From: Dyella kyungheensis
Lineage (GTDB): Bacteria > Pseudomonadota > Gammaproteobacteria > Xanthomonadales > Rhodanobacteraceae
Direction: 5' to 3'
DNA: 64,000 nt
Assembly (NCBI RefSeq): GCF_016905005.1
Contig: NZ_JADIKC010000001.1
Coordinates: 496,001-560,000 of the forward strand
This document shows, piece by piece, positions 54,866 to 63,999 of this stretch. The position numbers and the translations under genes were made by a program. Positions within the stretch are counted from its first letter, which is position 1; the number at the start of each line of letters is the position of its first letter. Under the pieces are notes generated by a model, which worked only from the letters and a program-made list of their open reading frames with translations, had not been told where the DNA came from and ran no database searches.

Positions 54866-54991
54866 CCCTAAGGGTGTCACCGGCTCTGTGTGGCCGCAGC
54901 TGTGCGTCGCAACGATTCGACAGGCCACCAGCCTGCCTTCATCGTCGCAACACCCAGCTGCACCCACACAGAGCCGGTGACACCCTTAGGG
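54866..54991. repeat. long perfect inverted repeat with 28-bp arms
   Basis: The left arm at 54866-54893 (CCCTAAGGGTGTCACCGG, then CTCTGTGTGG) and the right arm at 54964-54991 are exact complements. The 70-bp spacer itself holds inverted words (GCAGCTG, CGTCGCAACGAT and ATCGTCGCAAC, CAGCTGC). It lies between metX and the dioxygenase gene, with no coding capacity. Confidence 0.93.
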
Positions 54992-55015
54992 ACTGTTCAG
55001 AGCCTCCTTAGCCGT

Positions 55016-56119
55016 TCAGAGAGCGCCGAGAAAGCCGCCGATGGCACGGCTGTAGTTGGGGATGTCGACCAGGAAGGCATCATGTCCCTGCGGCGAATTG
55101 AGCGCCACGAAATCCACCGCGGCACCGGCGGCGCGCAGGCCATCGGCGATCTGTTCCTGCTGCTCCAGCGGGAACAGGATGTCGGTGCTCACGCCAATCA
55201 CCATGGCCTTGGCGAGCTTGATGCGCTTGAGGCCTTCGAGCACGCTGCCGTTGCCGTATTCGGCCATGTCGAACCAGTCGCTGGCGCGCGACAGATACAG
55301 ATAACTGTTCGGATCGAAGGTGTGCACGAAACGCTGTGCGTGGCCTTCGAGATACGACTCCACTTCGAACTCGAGGCCGAACGGATTGTCGTCGCGCTGC
55401 TCGGGGTCTAGGCGGATGCGCGCAAAGCGGCCGTTCCATTCCATCGCGGAGCGGTAGGTGATCACGCCGAGCTTGCGGGCGATGCTCATGCCGTCGACGG
55501 GATAGTCATCGTCGGCGTATTGACCGTGCTTCCAGTGCGGATCGAGCCGGATCGCCTCGCGCTGCAGCGAGCGGATGGCGATGGCGAACGGCTGCGCCTG
55601 CGGTGCGGTATCCACGCTGATGTGCGCGCGCACGCTGCCCGGATGCAAGACCATGTATGCCAGCGCGCTCATGCCGCCCATGGAGCAGCCGATCAGGCAG
55701 GCGAGTTGGTCGATGCCCAGGCTTTTCACGGCCACGTGCGCGGCGTTGGCCACGTCTTCCAGTGACAGTTCGGGGAAGTCGAGGCGATAGGGTTCGCCCG
55801 TGGCCGGATTGATCGACGCGGCGCAGGTCGAGCCCTTGTCGCTGCCCAGCGAGTTCACGCAGATGACGAACCAGCGCGACGTATCGATGGCCTTGCCCGG
55901 ACCGATCATCGCTTCCCACCAGCCCTCGGCAGGATCGTCCGCGTTGGACGCGGCGTGGGCGCTGGGCGAGAGGCCGGTGAGGATAAGCACCGCGTTGTCG
56001 CGCGCGGCATTCAACTCACCCCAGGTTTCATAGGCCACGCGTGCCTCGCGCAGTGTGCCGCCCCGTTTCATCGCAAAGGGCGAGGGAAGGGGGCAGTACC
56101 GGCGGGCGTCGTGGGTCAT
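55016..56119 (-). CDS. metX: MetX-family homoserine/serine O-acyltransferase
   Basis: This 367-residue alpha/beta hydrolase-fold acyltransferase has the nucleophile elbow LIGCSMGGMSALAYM, the LNAARDNAVLILTGLSPSAH segment, the ICVNSLGSDKGSTCAASINP oxyanion-region motif, and catalytic Asp and His in STDILFPLEQQEQIADG and NSPQGHDAFLVD. Family members make O-acetyl- or O-succinyl-homoserine for methionine synthesis. Some from Xanthomonadales have been described as serine O-succinyltransferases acting in cysteine synthesis, so the substrate is open. The ATG overlaps the ccmI stop (ATGA), meaning it is translated with the ccm operon. Confidence 0.88.
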   Translation of the reverse strand: MTHDARRYCPLPSPFAMKRGGTLREARVAYETWGELNAARDNAVLILTGLSPSAHAASNADDPAEGWWEAMIGPGKAIDTSRWFVICVNSLGSDKGSTCAASINPATGEPYRLDFPELSLEDVANAAHVAVKSLGIDQLACLIGCSMGGMSALAYMVLHPGSVRAHISVDTAPQAQPFAIAIRSLQREAIRLDPHWKHGQYADDDYPVDGMSIARKLGVITYRSAMEWNGRFARIRLDPEQRDDNPFGLEFEVESYLEGHAQRFVHTFDPNSYLYLSRASDWFDMAEYGNGSVLEGLKRIKLAKAMVIGVSTDILFPLEQQEQIADGLRAAGAAVDFVALNSPQGHDAFLVDIPNYSRAIGGFLGAL

Positions 56120-57165
56120 CTGTGAACCTTGTCGATAGTGATCTTGATGGGCACGTGCGTATTCACGTCGACCACGCCGGCATCGCCTTCCAGGTCGCCC
56201 GGCTGAGCGATGGCCTGGCCGCTCTTGCTGATGCGGGCGCCGACGAACACGCGCGATGCCGAGGATAGTTTGAGTTGCGGTGTCATGCCCATCGCATCGT
56301 TGAGCGTCACGGTGGCAGGCAGGGCGGTGGCGTCCATCCGGGCCACGGCCAGCGGCATCGGCGGGCCGTTTTCGGCGCGGGCGTAGACGAACAGTGTATC
56401 GCCGGCTGCCAGCTTGCCCGCGAGCGTGGGCGCGAGCGCCACCTGCACCTGCAGCGAAGGCTGCGTGGCTTGGGCGGCGGGCGTTTCGGGCGCAGTCTTG
56501 CCAGCGCCGTTGAGTCGCGCATCGGCCACGGCGATCTGTTCGGCCACGGCCTTGGCCACGTTGGAATCGGGATCGAGCTGCGGCTGCAGCTGGCGCCAGG
56601 TGGCGGCCGCCTTGGCGTAGTCGTCGTGCTGGAACTGGCTGATGCCGAGCAGCCACAGGCCACGCTGGCTTTGCGGGTCAAGCTTCACGGCGCGTTCGAG
56701 CAGCTCCTGCGCGCGACCCTCGATGCGATGGTCTTCGCGCAGCAGCGAGTCGGCTTCGGCCCAGCCCACCATGGCGACGCCGTTGTCCGGATCGAGGCGC
56801 AGGGCCTCATCGTACGCATGCCGTGCATCGGCGGCGCGATGCATCACGCTGTAGGTCTGGCCCAGCAGCATCCAGCCTTGCAGATCGTCGGGCTTCTGCA
56901 CGAGATGTGCGTTCAATTCATCGACCGCCTGATCGATGTTCATGGCGGTGCTGGCCTTGGGCACGCCATCGAGCACCGTCGGCGTACCTACGGCGAGGTA
57001 CAGGCCGATGGCTGCCAGCGGCAGGCAGAACGCCACGGTCATCGCCAGCGCGAACACGCCGCGCGGTTTGCCTTGTTGGCGTCCGTGGCGAATCAGCGGC
57101 AGCAACACCAGCAGCAACGCCGCCACGATCATCGCAGCGGCGATCAGATAAAAAGCCAGCCTCAC
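56116..57165 (-). CDS. ccmI: cytochrome c biogenesis protein CcmI (TPR)
   Basis: This 349-residue protein has two N-terminal membrane helices (LAFYLIAAAMIVAALLLVLL and VFALAMTVAFCLPLAAIGLY) followed by TPR repeats (WMLLGQTYSVMHRAADARHA, LWLLGISQFQHDDYAKAAAT). The C-terminal beta domain contains LQVQVALAPTLAGKLAAGDT. CcmI presents apocytochrome c to the haem ligation complex. It overlaps ccmH upstream (stop/start ATGA) and metX downstream, so all are coupled. Confidence 0.9.
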   Translation of the reverse strand: MRLAFYLIAAAMIVAALLLVLLPLIRHGRQQGKPRGVFALAMTVAFCLPLAAIGLYLAVGTPTVLDGVPKASTAMNIDQAVDELNAHLVQKPDDLQGWMLLGQTYSVMHRAADARHAYDEALRLDPDNGVAMVGWAEADSLLREDHRIEGRAQELLERAVKLDPQSQRGLWLLGISQFQHDDYAKAAATWRQLQPQLDPDSNVAKAVAEQIAVADARLNGAGKTAPETPAAQATQPSLQVQVALAPTLAGKLAAGDTLFVYARAENGPPMPLAVARMDATALPATVTLNDAMGMTPQLKLSSASRVFVGARISKSGQAIAQPGDLEGDAGVVDVNTHVPIKITIDKVHR

Positions 57166-57683
57166 CAGTCATCCCCTTCATCGGTCGGCTTGTCGTTGGC
57201 GACTGCGGCCGCGGCGCGACCGCGCCGGCGCACCGTCACCACCACCACGGCCGCGCCGGCCAGCAGAATCAAGAACGGCCCGAACCAAAGCAGCATCGTA
57301 CTGGCTTTCATCGGCGGGTCGTATAAAACGAAATCGGAATAGCGGTCGACCAGGTACTGCTTGATCTCGTCGTCGCTCTTGCCCTGCTGCATCAGGTCGA
57401 ACACTTCGTGCCGCAGGTCGCGCGCCAGATCGGCGTTGGAATCAGCGAGGTTTTCGTTCTGGCAGACCAGGCAGCGTAGCTCGCGCGTGAGGCTTTGGAA
57501 GCGTACTTCCTGGGCGTGGTCTTTGAAGGGCAGAGGGTCGATGGCCTGGGCGAAGGCGAGGCTCGTGAACAGCAGCAAGCACAGCACTTGTAGGAGCGCA
57601 CCCTGTGCGCGACCCCAGGTTTGCCGCTTCGTAGGGTTGTCGCGCACAGGGTGCGCTCCCACAGAAGAACTACGGGGGCTCAT
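57162..57683 (-). CDS. ccmH: cytochrome c biogenesis protein CcmH with REPIN-derived N-terminus
   Basis: This 173-residue CcmH (CcmL-type) reductant of apocytochrome cysteines has the redox motif in LTRELRCLVCQNENLADSNA, a helical region with DEIKQYLVDRYSDFVLYDPP and a C-terminal membrane helix. The start ATG at 57683 overlaps the ccmG stop. Residues about 7-32 (SVGAHPVRDNPTKRQTWG and on) are translated from a REPIN-like palindrome pair and precede the hydrophobic signal core LLQVLCLLLFTSLAFA. The positive charges of the signal n-region thus come from the repeat. A GTG inside the core would be a poor start, so the extension is probably real. Confidence 0.9.
   Translation of the reverse strand: MSPRSSSVGAHPVRDNPTKRQTWGRAQGALLQVLCLLLFTSLAFAQAIDPLPFKDHAQEVRFQSLTRELRCLVCQNENLADSNADLARDLRHEVFDLMQQGKSDDEIKQYLVDRYSDFVLYDPPMKASTMLLWFGPFLILLAGAAVVVVTVRRRGRAAAAVANDKPTDEGDDW
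57589..57663. repeat. REPIN-like inverted repeat pair, copy 8, inside ccmH
   Basis: The arms (one with TGTAGGAG in place of TGTGGGAG) flank a 27-bp spacer and lie wholly within the ccmH reading frame, without stop codons in that frame. The other seven copies are intergenic. Confidence 0.92.
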
Positions 57684-58222
57684 GGCGCTTCCTTCGACAA
57701 GGCAGCGATGGCCGGCTTCAATTCCTTCTCGATGACTTCCGGCGTGAGCGGACCGATGCGCTTGTAGCGGATCACGCCCTTGCCGTCGACGAGGAAGCTT
57801 TCCGGTGCGCCATACACGCCGAAGTCGATGGCGGTGCGACCTTCGCGATCCACGATGACCATGTCATAGGGATTGCCGTGCTTCGAAAGCCAGTCCTTGG
57901 CATCGTCGGTGGCATCCTTGTAGTTGTAACCGACCAGCGGCACGCCGATGGATTTGCCTTGCGTCATCAGCACCGGGTGTTCCTCGCCGCAGGCAATGCA
58001 CCAGCTGGCGAACACGTTGATGAGGTAGGGCTTGCCCAGCAGCGCGTCGCGGCTCACGGTTTGCGCGGGGTCGTCCAGCTTCGGCAGTACGAACGCAGGC
58101 GCCGGTTTGTTGATCAGCGGCGAGGGCACTTCGCGCTGGTCGTGCTGCGTGTTCCACCAGATGCCGAAACCGAACAGCAGCACCAGCAGAAGGAAGCCGA
58201 AAAACGGCAACAGGCGGCTCAT
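57680..58222 (-). CDS. ccmG: thiol:disulfide oxidoreductase CcmG/DsbE
   Basis: This 180-residue membrane-anchored periplasmic thioredoxin has the N-terminal helix LLPFFGFLLLVLLFGFGIWW. The active site is in INVFASWCIACGEEHPVL (WCIAC), and the CcmG-specific GVYGAPESFLVDGKGVIRYK follows. It keeps apocytochrome haem-binding cysteines reduced. It overlaps ccmF (4 bp) and ccmH (4 bp). Confidence 0.95.
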   Translation of the reverse strand: MSRLLPFFGFLLLVLLFGFGIWWNTQHDQREVPSPLINKPAPAFVLPKLDDPAQTVSRDALLGKPYLINVFASWCIACGEEHPVLMTQGKSIGVPLVGYNYKDATDDAKDWLSKHGNPYDMVIVDREGRTAIDFGVYGAPESFLVDGKGVIRYKRIGPLTPEVIEKELKPAIAALSKEAP

Positions 58223-60192
58223 GCACGCGACTCCTGCAGCACGGTGGCCGGCGGCATTTCCGTGGCAGCCACGCGCTTGGTGCGGAAACGGCGATCAGCG
58301 GCGGCAAAGAACCCGCCCAGCATCATGAAGAGGCCGCCCACCCAGACCCAGCGGATGAATGGCTTGTCGTAGAGGCGCAACGCCCATGCGCCTTCGGGCT
58401 GCTTCGCATCCATCGGCTCGCCCAGCGCCACGTAGAGATCGCGGAACAGGCCGGGGTCGATCGCCGATTCCGTCTGCACCTGGCCGCGCAGGTAGGTGCG
58501 CTTCTGCGGATGCATCACCGCCACTTCGCTGCCATGGCGCAGCACCGTCACGGTGCCTTGGTCGCCTTGCCAGTTCGGACCCTGCGTGTGATGCACGCCG
58601 TCGAAGCGGAAGTCGTAGCCGCCGATGCTCTGCGTTTCGCCCGGCGCCACGCGCACATCGCGCTCGACACTGAGCGCATTGGTCAGCAGCACGCCGGCCA
58701 GGAATACGCCCACGCCGAAATGCGCCAACAACATGCCGGCCATTTCGGCGGGATAACGGCGGCCGGCCGGCATTTCGCGCCAACGCTTGACCACGTAGAG
58801 CAGGGTGCCGAAGCCACACCACACGGCCGCTGCGGTGCCCGCAATGGCCTTGCTTTCGCCGCTGGTGACGAATGCCGCGACAATGGCGCAGGCGATGGCT
58901 GCGAGGCCCGCACGCCACATCACCTTCTTCAGCACCGGTACGTCGCTCTTGCCCCAGCGCAGGTACGGGCCGAAGGGCAGCAACACCACGATGGGCAGCA
59001 TCAGCAGCGTGAACAGGAAACCGAAGTAGGGCGGACCCACCGAGATCTTGCCGAGGTTCAACGCATCGCCCAGCAGCGGGAACAGCGTGCCCAGCAGCAC
59101 CATGGCCGCGGCGACGGTGAGCATCAGGTTGCCGATCAGGATCGCTGTTTCACGCGACACCACGGCGAACGGTTTGCCGCCCGCCACCTTCGGCGCACGC
59201 AGCGCGTACAGCAGCAACGAGCCGCCGACCACCACGGCCAGGAAGCAGAGAATGAACAGGCCGCGGCGCGGATCGGATGCAAAGGCATGCACCGACGTGA
59301 GCACGCCCGAGCGCACCAGGAAGGTGCCCAGCAGCGACAGCGAGAACGCGAAGATGGACAGCAGAATGGTCCACGCGCGCAGACCGCCGCGTTTTTCCGT
59401 CACGGCCTGTGCGTGGATCAGAGCCGCGCCCACCAGCCACGGCATGAAGCTGGCGTTCTCCACCGGGTCCCAGAACCACCAGCCGCCCCAGCCGAGTTCC
59501 GCATAGGCCCACCAGCTGCCCGCGACGATGCCGGCGGTGAGAAAGCCCCACGCCACGTTTGTCCACGGACGCGCCCAGCGCACCCAGGCCTGTTCCAGTT
59601 CGCCGCCCAGCAATGCGGCGATGGAGAACGCGAACGCCACCGAGAAGCCAACGTAGCCCATGTACAGCACGGGCGGATGGAACGTCATGCCCGGATCCTG
59701 CAGCACCGGGTTGAGATCGCCGCCGTCGGGCGGCATCGGCAACAAACGCGCAAAAGGATTGGAGGTGAACACAATGAAGGCGAGAAAGCCCACCGCCACC
59801 AGGCCGAGCACACCGAGCACGCGCGCCACGAACAGCTCAGGCAGGTTGCGGCTGAGCGTGGCCAGCGCGAGCGTCCACAGATTGAGGATGAAGATCCACA
59901 ACAGCAGCGAACCTTCGTGCGCGCCCCATACCGCGGCGACGCGGTAATACCAGGGCAGCGCGAGATTCGAATTGTCGGCCACGTATTGCACCGAGAAATC
60001 GAACGACAGGAACGCCCAGGTCAGCAGGCCAAAGGCCAGCGCCACGAACACGGCCTGTCCGGCCGCGGCTGGGCGGGCCACGGACATCAGTGCGTGACTG
60101 CCGTTCCACGCGCCGATCAAGGGCAACACGCCCTGCGCAAGCGCCAGCAGCAGGGCGAGGATCAGCGCGAGTTGGCCGAGTTCGGGAGTCAT
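58219..60192 (-). CDS. ccmF: haem lyase subunit CcmF
   Basis: This 657-residue multi-helix membrane protein ligates haem to apocytochrome c. The tryptophan-rich motif is in [20 protein letters not shown]. Other family blocks are [40 protein letters not shown] and [16 protein letters not shown]. Length matches the family. The ATG overlaps the ccmE stop. Confidence 0.97.
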   Translation of the reverse strand: MTPELGQLALILALLLALAQGVLPLIGAWNGSHALMSVARPAAAGQAVFVALAFGLLTWAFLSFDFSVQYVADNSNLALPWYYRVAAVWGAHEGSLLLWIFILNLWTLALATLSRNLPELFVARVLGVLGLVAVGFLAFIVFTSNPFARLLPMPPDGGDLNPVLQDPGMTFHPPVLYMGYVGFSVAFAFSIAALLGGELEQAWVRWARPWTNVAWGFLTAGIVAGSWWAYAELGWGGWWFWDPVENASFMPWLVGAALIHAQAVTEKRGGLRAWTILLSIFAFSLSLLGTFLVRSGVLTSVHAFASDPRRGLFILCFLAVVVGGSLLLYALRAPKVAGGKPFAVVSRETAILIGNLMLTVAAAMVLLGTLFPLLGDALNLGKISVGPPYFGFLFTLLMLPIVVLLPFGPYLRWGKSDVPVLKKVMWRAGLAAIACAIVAAFVTSGESKAIAGTAAAVWCGFGTLLYVVKRWREMPAGRRYPAEMAGMLLAHFGVGVFLAGVLLTNALSVERDVRVAPGETQSIGGYDFRFDGVHHTQGPNWQGDQGTVTVLRHGSEVAVMHPQKRTYLRGQVQTESAIDPGLFRDLYVALGEPMDAKQPEGAWALRLYDKPFIRWVWVGGLFMMLGGFFAAADRRFRTKRVAATEMPPATVLQESRA

Positions 60193-60662
60193 TGCGGTTT
60201 GTCCTGTCCGGCTTCTTCGTTCACCTGCTTGCCTTCGTGGGCCTTGGCCATGGCGTCCTTCAGCTCCTTGGGCATGTAGGTTTCGTCATGCTTGGCCAGC
60301 ACTTCGGTGGCGATGAAGCGGGCGTTGTCCATGTGGCCGGTGGCGATCACGGATTGGTTGTCGCGAAACAGGTCCGGCAGGATGCCGGTGTATTCCACGG
60401 GCATCGAGCCGCTGGCGTCGACCACGGTGAAGGTCACCTTCAACGACTCGTTGCTGCGCTGGATCGAACCGGCTCTGACCATGCCGCCAAGGCGGAAGGT
60501 CTTGTAGTGCGCGGCCTGTCCCGTCTGCACCTGGCTCGGCGTGAACAGGTAATTCATGTTCTGCTGCAGGGCGAACACGATCAGGCCCACCGCAACCACG
60601 GCCGCGGCGACGACGAGAAGGACGATGGTGAGCCTGCGCTTGCGGGTGGGGTTCATGCTCAT
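60189..60662 (-). CDS. ccmE: periplasmic haem chaperone CcmE
   Basis: This 157-residue protein has a positively charged N-terminus ([10 protein letters not shown]), one membrane anchor ([20 protein letters not shown]) and an OB-fold domain with [12 protein letters not shown] and [20 protein letters not shown]. The haem-binding histidine lies in [15 protein letters not shown]. It carries haem from CcmC to CcmF. An ATG two codons in (60656) is an alternative start. Confidence 0.95.
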   Translation of the reverse strand: MSMNPTRKRRLTIVLLVVAAAVVAVGLIVFALQQNMNYLFTPSQVQTGQAAHYKTFRLGGMVRAGSIQRSNESLKVTFTVVDASGSMPVEYTGILPDLFRDNQSVIATGHMDNARFIATEVLAKHDETYMPKELKDAMAKAHEGKQVNEEAGQDKPQ

Positions 60663-60677
60663 TCGCGTAAGTGCGCT

Positions 60678-60863
60678 TTACGGCGCTGAAGGGTTGCGTT
60701 GCTGGCGTGCCGCCTGGCGCGCCAGGCGTCCGCGCAGTTCGCGCAGGTTGCGGCGGCGACGCAGCCACGGATTGATGTAGTCGGCGATCAGCACGATGAA
60801 GAACAGCGCATACGCCGGCCACACGTAGATGGCATAGCCGCCCATGGCGAAGAACGCGCTCAT
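60678..60863 (-). CDS. ccmD: haem exporter protein CcmD
   Basis: This 61-residue protein has a single helix (MGGYAIYVWPAYALFFIVLI, then ADYI) followed by an Arg-rich cytoplasmic tail (PWLRRRRNLRELRGRLARQA). The GGYA.YVWPAY pattern is typical of CcmD, which releases holo-CcmE from CcmABC. Its start overlaps the ccmC stop by 4 bp. Confidence 0.93.
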   Translation of the reverse strand: MSAFFAMGGYAIYVWPAYALFFIVLIADYINPWLRRRRNLRELRGRLARQAARQQRNPSAP

Positions 60864-61618
60864 GCGTGGCCCTCGCGTTCGGCGATCTGTTTCACCCAGT
60901 CCTTGCCGCTTTCCATCGACAACAGGTCGGTGCGCACGCGGCCGAACAGGCTGGCGATGTAATAGAACTTGGTGGCGGCCATCATGGTGAGCAGCGGCCA
61001 CAGCATGGCCGTGCTGATCTTCGACGGACCGAGGATGCGGATGGTCGATCCCTGGTGCAGCGTGTTCCACCAGTTCACGGAGAAATGCACGATCGGCACG
61101 TTGATGATGCCGATGATGGCGAGGAACGCCGCGGCGCGCGCGCCCTGGCGACGGTCTTCGAACGAGTGATAGAGACCGATCACGCCCAGATACAGGAACA
61201 GCAGCACCAACTCGGAGGTGAGGCGCGCGTCCCAGGTCCACCAGGTACCCCACATCGGCTTGCCCCACAGGGATCCGGTGACCAGCGTGATGAAGGTGAA
61301 GGCGGCGCCGATCGGCGCCGATTCCATCGCCACCACTTCGGCCAGCTTGATGCGCCATACCAGCGAGATGAACGACGCGATGGCCATCATGCCGTAGCAA
61401 AACAGGCTCATCCACGCGCAGGGCACATGGATGAAGATGATGCGATACGCATCGCCCTGCTGATAATCGGCCGGCGCCAACACCAGGCCGCCATACAGCG
61501 CGATGGCGCCAAGCACGAGCGCCAGCACCAGGGCCCAAGGGCGAACCACACCTGCGAAACGGTAGAAGTTCGGCGGCGAGCTGAGCTTGTGAACCCAGAG
61601 CGGGATCCAGTTGGCCAT
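60860..61618 (-). CDS. ccmC: haem transporter subunit CcmC
   Basis: This 252-residue membrane protein with six helices carries the tryptophan-rich haem motif GKPMWGTWWTWDARLTSELV and two conserved histidines (FIHVPCAWMSLFCYG and WNTLHQGSTIRILG). It loads haem onto CcmE. The start MANWIPLWVHKLSSPPNFYR is as in relatives. A 5-bp gap separates it from ccmB. Confidence 0.96.
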   Translation of the reverse strand: MANWIPLWVHKLSSPPNFYRFAGVVRPWALVLALVLGAIALYGGLVLAPADYQQGDAYRIIFIHVPCAWMSLFCYGMMAIASFISLVWRIKLAEVVAMESAPIGAAFTFITLVTGSLWGKPMWGTWWTWDARLTSELVLLFLYLGVIGLYHSFEDRRQGARAAAFLAIIGIINVPIVHFSVNWWNTLHQGSTIRILGPSKISTAMLWPLLTMMAATKFYYIASLFGRVRTDLLSMESGKDWVKQIAEREGHA

Positions 61619-61623
61619 CGTCT

Positions 61624-62310
61624 TTATGCGTCCAAGGCTATGCGGAGGGCGGTGGCGCAAGCCAGCGGAGCCAGCACCAGCGCCATGACCAGCGCGGCAC
61701 CGAGCCAGGCGATGGGCGCGAGCCACGGCAGCCCTTGTTGAGCCGCGGCGACAGCGCCTGCGGCAAAGATCACCACGGGTACGCACAACGGCAGCAGCAT
61801 CAGCGCCAGCAGCATACCAGAGCGTCGCGTACCGGCCGTCAGCGCCACCAGCACGGCGCCGAGCAGGCTCAGCAGCGGGGTGGACAGCAGCAGCGCGTAG
61901 ACCAGCACCGGCATCACCGCCGTCGGCAGATGCAGCATGCCCGCCAGCAGCGGGGCGATGACGATGAGCGGCAAAGCCGTGGTGATCCAGTGCGCAAGAA
62001 TTTTCATACCCAGCATGAGTGCCAGCGGCTGGGGTGAAAGGATGAGTTGTTCCAGCGATCCGTCTTCGATATCGCTGCGGAACATCGCATCGAGCGCCAG
62101 CAACATGGCCAGCAGCATGGTCACCAGCACGGCGCCGCCGGCAATGCGCTGGAGCAGCGCTTCCTCCGGCCCCAGCGCGAACGGGAACAGGGTGATCACG
62201 ATCAGCGCATACAGCACGGGCATGACGATGTCGCCGCGGCGACGCCAGGCCAGGGTGAGGTCGCGTCGCAGCACGGCGGCGCAGGCGGAACCGAGCGGCG
62301 CGTGATTCAT
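61624..62310 (-). CDS. ccmB: haem ABC exporter permease CcmB
   Basis: This 228-residue six-helix permease opens with RRDLTLAWRRRGDIVMPVLY and has FRSDIEDGSLEQLILSPQPL, the conserved cytoplasmic loop contacting the ATPase. It works with CcmA and CcmC in the CcmABCD complex. Its start codon overlaps the ccmA stop. Confidence 0.95.
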   Translation of the reverse strand: MNHAPLGSACAAVLRRDLTLAWRRRGDIVMPVLYALIVITLFPFALGPEEALLQRIAGGAVLVTMLLAMLLALDAMFRSDIEDGSLEQLILSPQPLALMLGMKILAHWITTALPLIVIAPLLAGMLHLPTAVMPVLVYALLLSTPLLSLLGAVLVALTAGTRRSGMLLALMLLPLCVPVVIFAAGAVAAAQQGLPWLAPIAWLGAALVMALVLAPLACATALRIALDA

Positions 62311-62945
62311 GCGTGCATGCGCACCCGTTTCGGCTCGCCGTTGAGAAAGCTCACCGCGCCGTGGCTGGTGACCAGCGCGGCGCCGCCGGCCGCGGCGTGC
62401 CGGGCGAGCAGGCGATTGACCAGTTCGATGCCGGTGCGATCGAGGTTGGCGTAGGGCTCGTCGAGCAGCCACAAGGTGGCCGGCAACAGCAGCAGGCGCG
62501 CCAGCGCGGCGCGTTTTTTCTGGCCGGCGGAGAGCCGTCGCACGGGTTCGTCTTCGTAGCCGGCGAGACCCACGTCGAGCAGCACGCCATCCACCGTGCA
62601 GCCGTCGCGCGCGCCGTAAAGGCCGGCGGCCACGGCCAGGTTCTCCCGCGCACTGAGATCGGCCTTGAGGCCCAGGTGATGCCCCAGGAACAGCGTATCG
62701 CCCAGGTGCTCGTCGCGCCGCCAGGGCTGGCCCCGCCAATCGAGCGAACCTTCATCGATATGCAGCAAACCGGCGAGGATGCGCAGCAACGTCGTCTTGC
62801 CGCTGCCGTTGTCGCCCTCCACCAGCGCCACTTCGCCCTCGAGGAGGCAGAAGTCGAGCGGACCGAACACCGGTTCGTCCTGGCGATAAAACGAGAGCGC
62901 CCGGGCCTCCAGCAGGGGCGGGGCGACGGCGGTGGAGGCAGTCAT
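62307..62945 (-). CDS. ccmA: haem ABC exporter ATP-binding subunit CcmA
   Basis: This 212-residue ABC ATPase has Walker A in VEGDNGSGKTTLLRILAGLL, the signature RRLSAGQKKRAALARLLL, Walker B LWLLDEPYANLD and the switch histidine in LVTSHG. It powers release of holo-CcmE. It is the first ccm gene; a 57-bp gap separates it from the DUF3293 gene on the same strand, so the operon could start further upstream. Confidence 0.96.
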   Translation of the reverse strand: MTASTAVAPPLLEARALSFYRQDEPVFGPLDFCLLEGEVALVEGDNGSGKTTLLRILAGLLHIDEGSLDWRGQPWRRDEHLGDTLFLGHHLGLKADLSARENLAVAAGLYGARDGCTVDGVLLDVGLAGYEDEPVRRLSAGQKKRAALARLLLLPATLWLLDEPYANLDRTGIELVNRLLARHAAAGGAALVTSHGAVSFLNGEPKRVRMHA

Positions 62946-63002
62946 TCCCCGATTGTCCGCAATGCCCGGCGGACTTGTCCATGCGGCGCTGTGCCGCCCG
63001 TT

Positions 63003-63431
63003 TCAGGCCTGCCCGGCGACGGGGAGCAGGCGCAGCTGCGCCGGTGACGCGCCATCGCCATGCACATAGCCGAATTGATCGAAGCGCTGGGCCAGTGCAT
63101 CGAGGGTTGCCGGGGTAGGGCCAATCACCCAAAGGCTCGGTTCCCGCCATCGTCCATCGGCGGCCACGCCCACGCCCGGCCGGATGGCCACGGTTTCCGG
63201 CAACGCGCGCAACTGGGCAAGCAGCGCCCGCTGGGCCAGCCGGTTGTTTGCGCGCGAGGTGGATTCGGAGCGCGGGTTCCAGGCCGTGACGAAGCCCCAG
63301 GGACATGCCTGCGCCAGGGCGTGAAGCTCCAGCGGCAGCGGTTGATCGATGCGGATCGCGGCATGGCCGCCGCGCGCCAGGCGCACCCGATACGCGGTGG
63401 CCCGGTACGCGGCGAGCAGCGCCTCATCCAT
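63003..63431 (-). CDS. DUF3293-family protein
   Basis: This 142-residue soluble protein has FVTAWNPRSESTSRANNRLA, the hallmark of DUF3293 proteins, and a later LWVIGPTPATLDALAQRFDQ with FGYVHGDG. The family has no established function. Its start lies inside the end of the monooxygenase gene (8-bp overlap), implying co-translation. Confidence 0.85.
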   Translation of the reverse strand: MDEALLAAYRATAYRVRLARGGHAAIRIDQPLPLELHALAQACPWGFVTAWNPRSESTSRANNRLAQRALLAQLRALPETVAIRPGVGVAADGRWREPSLWVIGPTPATLDALAQRFDQFGYVHGDGASPAQLRLLPVAGQA

Positions 63432-63999
63432 GCCGCAGGTCGGGCAGGGGAGGCAAGGTGGCGCGGAGTGCGTCGACGGCTGCGTTCAGGTCGACGGCGT
63501 TGGCGTCGGTCGATCCGCGCAGCAACTGCTCCAGCAGCACGTCCTGCGCGCGGCCGCGCTCGAACGCATAGGCGTAGGGCAGATGCGAAAAGGTGACCAT
63601 GCGATAGCGCGCCATGAAATGCTCGGGCGCCCGTTCGGCCAGCAAGGCGCCCAGCGCGCGCTTGGCCAGGTAGTGCGGATCGGCCACCGAATCGCGCATT
63701 TCCACGTAGTTTTCCAGCGCCATCGCCGCAATGGCGTCGCTGTTCGGCTGGCGGATGCGCTGGAATTCGGCGAATACGTCGGCGGTGTCGTCCGGCGCCG
63801 CGGCCAGCAGCGAGGCCAGCACCACCGTGTCTTCGAAGCCGCAGTTCATGCCCTGGCCGTGGAACGGCACGATGGCGTGTGCCGCGTCGCCGATCAGCAG
63901 CGCGCGTCCCTCCAGATGCCAGCGCTGCAGGTACAGCGTCGACAGCGTGCCGACCGGATGCCCGTCGTAGTCGTTGGCGAAATCGGGAATCAGCGGCAG
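63424..63999 (-). CDS. kmo: kynurenine 3-monooxygenase, C-terminal part
   Basis: The frame is open to the right edge, so the N-terminal FAD-binding part lies outside. The visible 191 residues include the FAD motif LIGDAAHAIVPFHGQGMNCG with FED, and then the YVEMRDSVADPHYLAKR and MVTFSHLPYAYAFERG blocks typical of kynurenine 3-monooxygenase, which hydroxylates kynurenine in tryptophan breakdown. Other class A flavin monooxygenases share the first motif, so the name rests on the later blocks. Confidence 0.82.
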   Translation of the reverse strand: MPLIPDFANDYDGHPVGTLSTLYLQRWHLEGRALLIGDAAHAIVPFHGQGMNCGFEDTVVLASLLAAAPDDTADVFAEFQRIRQPNSDAIAAMALENYVEMRDSVADPHYLAKRALGALLAERAPEHFMARYRMVTFSHLPYAYAFERGRAQDVLLEQLLRGSTDANAVDLNAAVDALRATLPPLPDLRHG

